Shown here piece by piece: positions 17,401-23,721 of a stretch of 64,000 nucleotides of DNA. Numbering within the stretch: position 1 is the first letter of the stretch; each line of letters begins with the position of its first letter. A model generated the notes under the pieces. That model was given only the letters and a program-made list of their open reading frames with translations. It ran no database searches and was not told where the DNA came from. A program made the position numbers and the translations under genes. The stretch is from DATLFA01 sp035525225 (lineage in GTDB: Bacteria; Actinomycetota; Acidimicrobiia; Acidimicrobiales; WLNW01). The stretch is from assembly GCA_035525225.1 (NCBI GenBank), contig DATLFA010000045.1:1-64000 (forward strand). Direction: 5' to 3'.

Positions 17401-17585
17401 GCCTGCGCGGCGATTGGCAGCGATCAGCCGACTTGTGGGCGGCGAGGAGCGAGCCCTACGAGCAGGCGATGGAACTACTTTCCTCGGGCAACACATCGGC
17501 GGTCGCAAGCGGCCGCCGGATGCTGCGCGAACTCGGCGCGCATGGCGCGCTGGCCGTGACGCGGACGGAGGCCGAGCGCGCTTGA
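14496..17585 (+). CDS. BTAD-domain AAA ATPase transcriptional regulator (SARP/LAL-like)
   Basis: This regulator is about 1029 residues long. Residues 1-95 resemble an OmpR-type winged helix (MLGCFEVTTAGGQRVAAWPR, then LHRERVIDALWPD). Residues 95-235 are a bacterial transcriptional activator domain (BTAD). An AAA/STAND ATPase follows, with Walker A GEAGVGKSAL and Walker B VLVIEDVHWADD. The C-terminal third is made of TPR-like helices. No C-terminal LuxR HTH is seen, so DNA binding would be N-terminal. Two ATGs lie six bases apart; GGAG is correctly spaced for the second (14496), though 14490 is possible. It is convergent with the FAD oxidoreductase, 12 bases away. Confidence 0.87.
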   Translation: MDVDIRMLGCFEVTTAGGQRVAAWPRRAAGSLVKLLALTPGRRLHRERVIDALWPDLTLVDAGPRLHKAAHYARRALGPADALVLRDDAIALFPDAEVRVDALAFDEAAGAALAVLDPVKVSTALELYTGELLPDDIYEPWTYQLRERIQRRYVDLLRGAGRWDDVLAIDPADEQAHLALLRHYAVAGDRSAALRQYERMERALHEELGVEPGPDAMAIRDRMRSLPEPEVESRGRSSTPVRSPTLVERDEVVEAMLATFHEAQRGLGRVVTVSGEAGVGKSALVRAFAQVIGDRATVLIGGCDDLLTASTFGPFKDIARGTPDALRAVLDGGDPSRVHELLLDMLSERPTVLVIEDVHWADDATLDAIRYLARRIPGVASLLVITFRDEEATPGHPLRRLLGFLAQGAASRVHLEPFSREAVDELAARAGVEVPNLHEITRGNPFFVSEVLAQGSEEVPATVRDAVLARIDGLPPGARTLLERLSVVPSGIERSLADALCDGAATEQLRVVERLGVLVGDSSTISFRHELARRAVEDSLTPAERVEHHARLAELLDAREADPARVMHHAVQANHGELVVKAGRAAASGAARVGAHRQVAEHLREVLRHDRLISATVRADILTKRSESLQLTNQFEESLRAAEAAVSVAEQIGDDERLALALLALGRTVLWARGPNAAQRAVRRAVTALEPDGDRELRAIAHADLSRALGELATVGSVAEGSHLAVEHATIALALAEQVGRADVRARALTYLGGERLAIGDGRGAADLDEAISLLREFPRAEFAVRACVTASGAAYRAGQLDVAERYVDLGLALARDTEFFSGEFRLALTRAAVRASRGQWSQAEAVLRDLLGRPGDPGIMAPLARSLLARLLARQGNFADAADVLAPAQRVADESDEIRLVGPVIAAQLELAWLSGTGADLLDVAQRAFGLAEACGHLVSRAELCRYLQRAGFDAPAVKGAPEPWASGLRGDWQRSADLWAARSEPYEQAMELLSSGNTSAVASGRRMLRELGAHGALAVTRTEAERA

Positions 17586-17597
17586 GCGTCGAACCGA

Positions 17598-18845
17598 TCA
17601 GACCGCGACGCGGACGGAGGTCACGTCCTCTCCGACGAGGTGGTCGACGACGGCCTGCGCGTCGTGGCGCACGCCGTCGATGAAGTTCGAGTTGCGACGG
17701 GACTGGAAGCGCAGTCCCACCACGTACAGCCCCGGGGCGGGAGTCACGCCGTTGCGCTGGATGATCTCGCCTCGCTCGTCGAGCACGGGCACGTCGAGCC
17801 ACGAGTAGTCGCGGCGATACCCGGTCGCCCACACGACACTGCTGATGTCGGCGGCGCGGACGTCGAGCGCGGTGATCGGCCGGGCCGGCACGGTCACGGG
17901 GACGATGGGTTCGGGTGGCTCGAGGTCGTGCACGCGGTTGCGCGTTGCGTAGTCGTCGAACGCCGACAGCAGGAGGCGCAGCCGCTCATCGGCCGCGGCA
18001 GTCGTGCGCGCCAGATCGTCCGCGAAGCGTACTTCGGTTGTGTTGGCGCCGATGAGGCGCCCCACCAAGACCACACCGCGGGCCTGCAATGACGCGAGGT
18101 CGACGTCGACGGGTGGGTGGCCTCCGACGAGTTGCATCGACGGCTGATGGGGCGCCGCGACGGGATTAGGCGCCTTCTCGAGCGGGGTGTCGTTCTTTCC
18201 CGTGTCTTCGAGCCAGCGGAAGAGGTCGCGGCCGCGGTGGCGGCGTACCCCGCGAGCGTGTGTGCCGACGGAGAGGACGACATCGCGGCCCGTCTGCGCC
18301 AGCTCGTCCGCGAGTTGGACACCGGACGAGGACGCGCCGACAACGAGTACTCCACCGTCGGGCAGCGAGGCGGGCGAGCGGTAACGGTTCGCCGTGATCT
18401 GGTGCAGGCCGGTCACGAGGTCGCGTGCGAACTCGGGAACATGGGCCTGGCTGTTCGCACCGGTTGCGATCACCACGTTGTCGGTCTGCCAGGTTCCCCG
18501 GTCGGTGACCACGCGATACCCGTCGGTTGTGCGCCGTACGAGCTCGACCGTGGTGTCGCCTTGCACTGGCGCGCCGAACGAGCGGGCATACCGGTCGAAG
18601 AAGCCGACAACTTCTTCGCGGCGCATGAAACCATCGGGGTCATCGCCGCGGTAGCGCCATCCCGGCAGGCGGGTCATCCAGTTCGGCGTGAGCAGTCGCA
18701 GGGAATCCCAGCGTTCACTGCGCCAACTCTCCGCCACCTGTCCGCGCTCGAACAGCACGTGGTCGCGGCCTTTGGCGGTGAGGATGTTGCTCACCGCGAG
18801 GCCGGCCTGGCCGGCGCCCACGATGATCGTGTCGGTTGTGTGCAT
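17598..18845 (-). CDS. flavin-containing monooxygenase-like FAD/NAD(P)-binding protein
   Basis: This 415-residue oxidoreductase has two Rossmann motifs: FAD-binding IIVGAGQAGLAVSNILTAKG at residue 6 and NADPH-binding VLVVGASSSGVQLADEL near residue 170. The WATGYRRDYSW motif near residue 345 also matches CzcO/FMO-type flavoproteins ('flavoprotein involved in K+ transport'). Such enzymes oxygenate soft nucleophiles or ketones with NADPH and O2. GAGGT lies eight bases before ATG 18845, whereas the longer frame has no such site. It follows the CoA transferase gene on the same strand, about 90 bases downstream, and may be co-transcribed. The substrate is unknown. Confidence 0.85.
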   Translation of the reverse strand: MHTTDTIIVGAGQAGLAVSNILTAKGRDHVLFERGQVAESWRSERWDSLRLLTPNWMTRLPGWRYRGDDPDGFMRREEVVGFFDRYARSFGAPVQGDTTVELVRRTTDGYRVVTDRGTWQTDNVVIATGANSQAHVPEFARDLVTGLHQITANRYRSPASLPDGGVLVVGASSSGVQLADELAQTGRDVVLSVGTHARGVRRHRGRDLFRWLEDTGKNDTPLEKAPNPVAAPHQPSMQLVGGHPPVDVDLASLQARGVVLVGRLIGANTTEVRFADDLARTTAAADERLRLLLSAFDDYATRNRVHDLEPPEPIVPVTVPARPITALDVRAADISSVVWATGYRRDYSWLDVPVLDERGEIIQRNGVTPAPGLYVVGLRFQSRRNSNFIDGVRHDAQAVVDHLVGEDVTSVRVAV

Positions 18846-18936
18846 CGCTGTGTACCTCGGGCTCGTGTCGAACGAGGTGACCGTACGGAACCCGCCTTCC
18901 GTCGACCTTCCCGCAAACCTCGCGCGACGAGAAACG

Positions 18937-20112
18937 TCAGGCGACACCGACGATGCCGTTGGCGACGAGCGCGTCGATCTCGTCCGGCGCGTAGCCGGTC
19001 TCGGTGAGGATCTCGACGGAATGCTCTCCGAGGCGCGGTGCGGGTCGCAGGGTCCCGATGTCCATCCCCGTCAACTGCGGCATGGGCACCGGCTGGCGGA
19101 TCGGCCCGAGCACCGGATGATCGACTACGTGCACCGCGTCGTTGGCGACGACCTGCGGGTGCTGGGCCACCTGATCGAGCGCGACGACGGGCGCGCACGG
19201 GACGTCGTGAGCGGTGAGAGCGGCGATGGCCTCGGCGGTGGGCATCTGCAAGAGTCGCTCGCGCGCTTCGCGGAGTCGCTCCGGATGCGTGCGCTCGCCC
19301 GGCGGTGCGAGCCCGAGCGCGGGATGCAACGCCGCCCACTGCGGGTCGGTGAGGACCATCAGCGAGATGAAGCCATCGGCGGTCGGTGTGAGCCGGTACG
19401 TGTTGGCCGCGGGTGGGCGCGGATCGGTGACCGAAAGCGCGGTGTTGTTCATCATGCCGTCGGGCCACAGGAAGTTGAGCGCCACGTCGAGCATCGTGAC
19501 CGAGATCGATTCGCCGACGCCCGTCGACGCGCGGCGCAGTAGCGCCGCGGTGATCGACTGCGCCGCGACGTGGCCGGTGGTCTTGTCGATGACGCCTTGA
19601 CGAATGAGCATCGGCGACCCCGTCGACGGGTCGGACTGCAACGCGGCGAATCCCGAAAGCGCTTGCACGACGTGGTCGTACACCGCGCGACCCGCGAGCG
19701 GACCGGACTTACCGAAGCCGACGATCTCGACGTACACGAGACGGGCGCGCTGCGGTGTGCGCACTGCAGCCTCGTGGATCCGCAGTTTCTCGGCAGCCTG
19801 TGGGCGGTACGCGTGGATCACGACATCCGCATCATCGAAGAGGCGTTGCAGGATCTGCTGACCCTCGTCGCGGAGTAGGTCGAGGGCGATGGATCGCTTG
19901 CTGCGATTCAGGTTCGCGAAGTACGCCGCCATGCCGCCGCTCCCCGAACCCGTGCGCCTGATCTGATCCCCGCGCAGCGATTCGACCTTGACGACGTCCG
20001 CTCCTTGATCGCCGAGGATCATCGTCGCGAACGGGCCGGCCATGTTCTCGCTCAAGTCGACGATGCGAAACCCCGAGAGCGGACCTCGATCGCTCGATAG
20101 CCCATCGGTCAT
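18937..20112 (-). CDS. CaiB/BaiF family CoA transferase (class III)
   Basis: This 391-residue protein begins LSGFRIVDLSENMAGPFATM, followed by ILGDQGADVVKVES, the classic N-terminus of class III CoA transferases. NLNRSKRSIALDL and the catalytic Asp in GRAVYDHVVQALSG are present. The family moves CoA between acyl-CoA donors and carboxylic acids via an aspartyl-CoA intermediate. GGGAG lies six bases before ATG 20112. That ATG overlaps the stop of the broken PIG-L gene (ATGA), so the two were once a coupled pair. The C-terminal third is somewhat compact compared with relatives. The substrate is not predictable. Confidence 0.9.
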   Translation of the reverse strand: MTDGLSSDRGPLSGFRIVDLSENMAGPFATMILGDQGADVVKVESLRGDQIRRTGSGSGGMAAYFANLNRSKRSIALDLLRDEGQQILQRLFDDADVVIHAYRPQAAEKLRIHEAAVRTPQRARLVYVEIVGFGKSGPLAGRAVYDHVVQALSGFAALQSDPSTGSPMLIRQGVIDKTTGHVAAQSITAALLRRASTGVGESISVTMLDVALNFLWPDGMMNNTALSVTDPRPPAANTYRLTPTADGFISLMVLTDPQWAALHPALGLAPPGERTHPERLREARERLLQMPTAEAIAALTAHDVPCAPVVALDQVAQHPQVVANDAVHVVDHPVLGPIRQPVPMPQLTGMDIGTLRPAPRLGEHSVEILTETGYAPDEIDALVANGIVGVA

Positions 20113-20819
20113 GTTGATCTCCCAGCGGCAGCAAACGGTGCGACGATAGCCGCCCCCGTCCCGACCCATTGCAAGGGTCGGGCGTGGCGGAACGATTCGA
20201 CGCGCCACCACTCGCGGTAGGTCGCCGCGCCAACGAGTTCGATGAGTGGTCGAGTCTGCGACGTGTGGGCGCGCAGTGCGGCCATCTTGCGATCGAGCAG
20301 ATCGTCGGGCAGGCGCGTGTCGCGCGCGAGTTCGGCTGCGTCGGTTCACGGTGGGTCGGCGTGATCCATCCACAAGCCAATCTGGTCGTTCAGGCCGCCC
20401 CAACGCTCGTGGAAGTCCGCGGTGAGCGTGGCGTACCAGAGGTCCGCGGCGTGTTGCGTCGAAGCCCACGCGTCGGTCGTCCAACGACCGACCGCTCGGT
20501 GATCGGCGTGGCCGGTCAAGCCGTCGGGCCCGAAGGTGACGATGAGGTCGGGCTCGATGTCCATGATGAGGCCGGCGATGGCGTCGGTGCCGTCGTGGCG
20601 CTCACAGTCGCCGTCTTCGTAGCCGAGCAAGTGCGATTCATGGACATCGAGCGCGGCAAGGCTGCTGGCGAGTTCGCGCCGCCGCAACGCGGCGAGCCGA
20701 TGGGGCGGCCACGCGTTCGGCTCGCTCGTGCCACGCTCGCCGAGCGTGGCGGTGGCTGACAGATAGGCCTCGTCGTCGGGATGGGCCCAAACGCCGAGAA
20801 GGGTGCGTTGCCGTTTCAT
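20109..20819 (-). pseudogene. PIG-L family deacetylase, disrupted by an in-frame stop
   Basis: The N-terminal frame from ATG 20819 has the metal motif GVWAHPDDEAYLS and later FGPDGLTGHADHRAV, diagnostic of PIG-L/MshB-like zinc deacetylases. It stops at TGA 20344-20346. The same frame continues past the stop with clear family C-terminal sequence: LPDDLLDRKMAALRAHTSQT, then LVGAATYREWW, ending in a TGA that overlaps the CoA transferase start. A single nonsense change therefore splits the gene. Between AYLS and TATLGERG about 16-20 residues (the usual A-G-L-M-x-x-x-x-x-x-G-x-x-V-x-x-V segment) are also missing. It is probably inactive; sequencing error would have to explain both lesions. Confidence 0.8.
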
Positions 20820-20904
20820 GGGGAGACCGTACGAATGGCCGCTTCCCGCACACTTCCGGGCCCACGCGGTGGAGGGAAGATTTGCGGAAGGCACCCCGAC
20901 GACG

Positions 20905-21633
20905 ATGCCAACCATGACCGCCACCTCCGTGCCCACTCGCATCGCGGCACCGTCCACCGTCGCGCCATCGGCCGCGCGGAGCGGCGTCGTCGCGATGGTG
21001 CCGTTGCTCGTTGCGTATGTTCCATTCGCGCTCGTGATCGGCTCCGCCGTGGCGGACCACGGATCACCGCTCGCAGGGTGGTCCGGCAGTTGGTTGATCT
21101 TCGGCGGCAGCGCGCACCTCGCGGTGATCCGCACACTCGACGAGGCGGGCGCGGCGGCGGCGATCCTCACCGGGTTGCTCGTCAACGCTCGTCTCGTCGT
21201 CTACAGCACCTCACTTGCTCGCCGTTGGGGCGAGCAACCCCGCTGGTTCCGGATCGCCGCCGCCGGGCTGATCATCGATCCCACTTGGGCGGCGGCCGAG
21301 CGCCACGCCGAACAGTGCCCCGATCCCCGCGGCCAACGTCACTTTTTCCTCGCCGCGGGTCTCACGCTCGGCGCCGGATGGTCGGTCGCGATCGCCGCGG
21401 GAGCGTTCATGGGCGCCCGTGTCGACTGGCTCGATCTCGAGATCGTCATCCCGCTGTGTCTGCTCGGGTTGGTCGGCGCCGGGTTGCGGGCCGCCGGTGC
21501 TCGATCGGTGATCGTCGTCGCGGCGGCGGTCGCTCTGCTCACCGCCAGTTGGCCGGCCGGCACCGGCCTGGTGGTTGCGGTCATCGCGGGTTGCGCCACG
21601 GGGTTGGCGAACGACCGAAGGAGCACAACATGA
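20905..21633 (+). CDS. azlC: AzlC family branched-chain amino acid exporter subunit
   Basis: This 242-residue integral membrane protein has about six helices and family features: VPLLVAYVPFALVIGSAVAD, FGGSAHLAVIRTLDEAG (family S-G-x-x-Q/H-region) and LLVNARLVVYSTSLARRWGE (family N-x-R-x-x-x-Y-S). AzlC with AzlD exports branched-chain amino acids. The start is uncertain: ATG 20905 and ATG 20914 are close together, with GGAAGG upstream. The last codons overlap azlD (ATGA), a standard two-subunit arrangement. It is divergent from the PIG-L pseudogene. Confidence 0.88.
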   Translation: MPTMTATSVPTRIAAPSTVAPSAARSGVVAMVPLLVAYVPFALVIGSAVADHGSPLAGWSGSWLIFGGSAHLAVIRTLDEAGAAAAILTGLLVNARLVVYSTSLARRWGEQPRWFRIAAAGLIIDPTWAAAERHAEQCPDPRGQRHFFLAAGLTLGAGWSVAIAAGAFMGARVDWLDLEIVIPLCLLGLVGAGLRAAGARSVIVVAAAVALLTASWPAGTGLVVAVIAGCATGLANDRRSTT

Positions 21634-21947
21634 CGTGGCTGGTGATCCTCGCGGTCGGTGCGGGCAGCTTCATGCTTCGCCTCGGTCCGCTCTTGGTGTT
21701 CGAACGCATCACACTCACCGAACGGGGCGACCGCGTGATTCGCCACGCCGGCACGGCGGTCATCACCGCATTGATCGTGATGACGACGAAGCACAGCGCG
21801 ACCGGTGGTTCGCTCGTGCCGACGCTGTTGGCGGTGGCCGTCGGGATCGTGCTCGCTGCGCGCGGATCCTCGATGCCGCGCCTGTTGTTGTTCGGCAGCG
21901 CGGTGTACTTCTGTTCGACCATCGTTCTCGACCTGATCGCCGGATAG
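21630..21947 (+). CDS. azlD: AzlD family branched-chain amino acid exporter subunit
   Basis: This 105-residue membrane protein has four predicted helices and the AzlD pattern MTWLVILAVGAGSFMLRLGP, then a central RHAGTAVITALIV helix. It partners AzlC in amino acid efflux. AAGGAG lies seven bases before the ATG, which overlaps the azlC stop, so the two are translated together. A strong bidirectional hairpin follows immediately. Confidence 0.9.
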   Translation: MTWLVILAVGAGSFMLRLGPLLVFERITLTERGDRVIRHAGTAVITALIVMTTKHSATGGSLVPTLLAVAVGIVLAARGSSMPRLLLFGSAVYFCSTIVLDLIAG

Positions 21948-21955
21948 TGACCGTT

Positions 21956-21998
21956 CTCGCAGCACAACGTCGGACGGTGTCCGACGTCGTGCTGCGAG
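21956..21998. terminator. bidirectional terminator hairpin between azlD and the transglutaminase operon
   Basis: The left arm CTCGCAGCACAACGTCGGAC pairs with the right arm GTCCGACGTCGTGCTGCGAG across a 3-base loop, with one mismatch or G-U in 20 pairs. It sits centrally between two converging genes (stops at 21947 and 22019). No U-tract follows on either strand. Confidence 0.8.
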
Positions 21999-22018
21999 TT
22001 CGCCGGGCTTCGCGGGGG

Positions 22019-22834
22019 TCAGACCGTTTGCTCCACGACCTCGTCGGCCCACACCACCATCGACTGCAGGATCGGTGCGCCATAGCTCGTCACCATTGCG
22101 ACATCGAGCGCGTCGCGTCCGCGGCCGATGACCACCCGACCCATGCGGGGCACGTTGTTGCGGGGGTCGAAGGTCCACCATCGGTCGCCGAGGTATGCCT
22201 CGAACCACGCGCAGAAATCCATCGCGGCAAAGGGTGGCGGGATGCCGATATCGGGCAGGTAGCCGAACGTGTAGCGGGCGGGGATGTTGAGGGCCCGGCA
22301 CAACGTGAGGCCCAAGTGCGAGAAGTCGCGGCACACGCCCATTCGACTGTCCCAAATATCGAGTGAGGACGTCATCCGATTGCTGCTGCCGATCTGGAAC
22401 TGCACGTTCTGGTGGACCCAATCGCACACCGCGGCGACGCGGGGCCAGCCCGGCTCGGTGGAACCGAACAGGTGCCACGCCCGGTCTTGCATCAAGTCGG
22501 ACGGGCAGAAACGGCTCGGCAACAGATAGACCATCGTTTCGTCCGGCAGTGATTCGACCGGAATCTGACGGGCGTTGACGTCGGCGTCGTCGTAGACCCC
22601 GGGAACCTCGACCTCGGCGTCGTAACGCACGACCGTATGGCCGGCGGGCAACATGAGGCGATCACAGATGTTGCCGTACGAGTCGTGGTACGAGCTACGC
22701 GCGGATGCCGGTTGCGTCTGCCAGAATTCCGACAACAATCGTTGCGTCGGCTCTGCGCGCGGCCTCACCTGCCAGACCGTGGGTGTGGGCCCGGGCGCGT
22801 CGTAATGGAACTCGCAGCCCACTCGTACGCGCAT
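22019..22834 (-). CDS. transglutaminase-like cysteine peptidase family protein
   Basis: This 271-residue transglutaminase-fold protein has the catalytic Cys in RMGVCRDFSHLGLTLCRALN, His in AAMDFCAWFEAYLG (His is not in the usual place; Asp/Cys are seen) and Asp in WWTFDPRNNVPRMGR. A leading beta-domain (VGCEFHYDAPGPTPTVWQVR) precedes it. It is last in the four-gene operon and overlaps the upstream gene by one base (TGATG). Family members act on amide bonds as proteases, amidases or cross-linking enzymes. The apparent lack of the usual R-A-W-A-E-A-Y His motif suggests altered catalysis. Confidence 0.85.
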   Translation of the reverse strand: MRVRVGCEFHYDAPGPTPTVWQVRPRAEPTQRLLSEFWQTQPASARSSYHDSYGNICDRLMLPAGHTVVRYDAEVEVPGVYDDADVNARQIPVESLPDETMVYLLPSRFCPSDLMQDRAWHLFGSTEPGWPRVAAVCDWVHQNVQFQIGSSNRMTSSLDIWDSRMGVCRDFSHLGLTLCRALNIPARYTFGYLPDIGIPPPFAAMDFCAWFEAYLGDRWWTFDPRNNVPRMGRVVIGRGRDALDVAMVTSYGAPILQSMVVWADEVVEQTV

Positions 22835-23721
22835 CAGACGGCCCCGTCGATGTGCGTCACGTCGACGGAGACGTGCAGCTTGTTCATCTTGCTCCTCGTG
22901 TAGATCACACCCTTGAGCGGTGAGACATCCCCGAAGTCGCGACCACATGCGGTGGTGACATAGCGATCGGAGACGAACCGGTCATTTGTGGGATCCACAT
23001 CTACCCATCCGGCGTCGGGCACAAACACCGACGCCCACGCGTGCGACACGTCGGCACCGACGAGGCGCTCCTTGCCCGGGGGTGGCACCGTTTCCAAGTA
23101 GCCACTCACATAGCGACCGGCGAGGCCGACCGATCGCAGGCAGCCAACCGTCAGATGAGCAAAATCTTGACAGACTCCTTTGCGATGCTCGAGCAACTCG
23201 GTCAACGTGGTACGCACCGACGTCGCCCCCGGTTTGTACGCGAAGTCGCGGTGGATGCGCGAGCTGAGCTCGGTGAGTGCGTCGGTGAGCGATCGTCCCG
23301 CGGTGAACGACTCTGCGGCGTACGCCGCGACTTCGGGCGACACCGTGACCTTGGGGGAATCGAGGAGGAACTCGCGCGCGGCGAAGGCATCTTCGCTGGG
23401 GTCGGCGCGAAGGCGGTCGCGGATCGATTCCCAGGGTTGATCGACGGAAAGCGGCAACGAGGTGGGTCGACTGACGTCGACGATGCTCTCCGCGGTGACG
23501 GTGAGCCGAGTGTGGGCTTCGAGCACGGCGAAGTAGGCCGCGCGGTTTCCGTGGTAGTCGGTGCGCTCGCGATAGTCGTGCGGCTCAGGGTCGATGCGCA
23601 CCACCGAGGAGCGACAGACCTGACCCGGTAGGTCGCGAGGAAGTAGGTAGAGCTCGCCGAAGCTCGATGACACTTCCGACGAGTAGCGATACTCGGTTCG
23701 ATGAACGACGCGGTAGGTCAT
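22834..23721 (-). CDS. transglutaminase family protein with N-terminal beta domain
   Basis: This 295-residue protein has an N-terminal bacterial transglutaminase-like beta domain (TYRVVHRTEYRYSSEVSSSF, then ELYLLPRD) and a C-terminal transglutaminase core. The catalytic triad is visible: Cys in HRKGVCQDFAHL, His in GADVSHAWASVFVPDAGW and Asp in VDVDPTND. It overlaps both neighbours (ATGA upstream, TGATG downstream). In related operons it accompanies a circularly permuted ATP-grasp enzyme and an alpha-E protein. That gene neighbourhood was proposed in comparative genomics of amidoligase systems to make and break peptide-like amide bonds; the product is unknown. Confidence 0.9.
   Translation of the reverse strand: MTYRVVHRTEYRYSSEVSSSFGELYLLPRDLPGQVCRSSVVRIDPEPHDYRERTDYHGNRAAYFAVLEAHTRLTVTAESIVDVSRPTSLPLSVDQPWESIRDRLRADPSEDAFAAREFLLDSPKVTVSPEVAAYAAESFTAGRSLTDALTELSSRIHRDFAYKPGATSVRTTLTELLEHRKGVCQDFAHLTVGCLRSVGLAGRYVSGYLETVPPPGKERLVGADVSHAWASVFVPDAGWVDVDPTNDRFVSDRYVTTACGRDFGDVSPLKGVIYTRSKMNKLHVSVDVTHIDGAV

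Noticed and set aside
20340..20350. TGA in the PIG-L frame read as selenocysteine or as a sense codon
   Set aside because: No SECIS-like hairpin or Sec machinery is seen, the position is not a catalytic Cys, and TGA ends many overlapping genes in the window.
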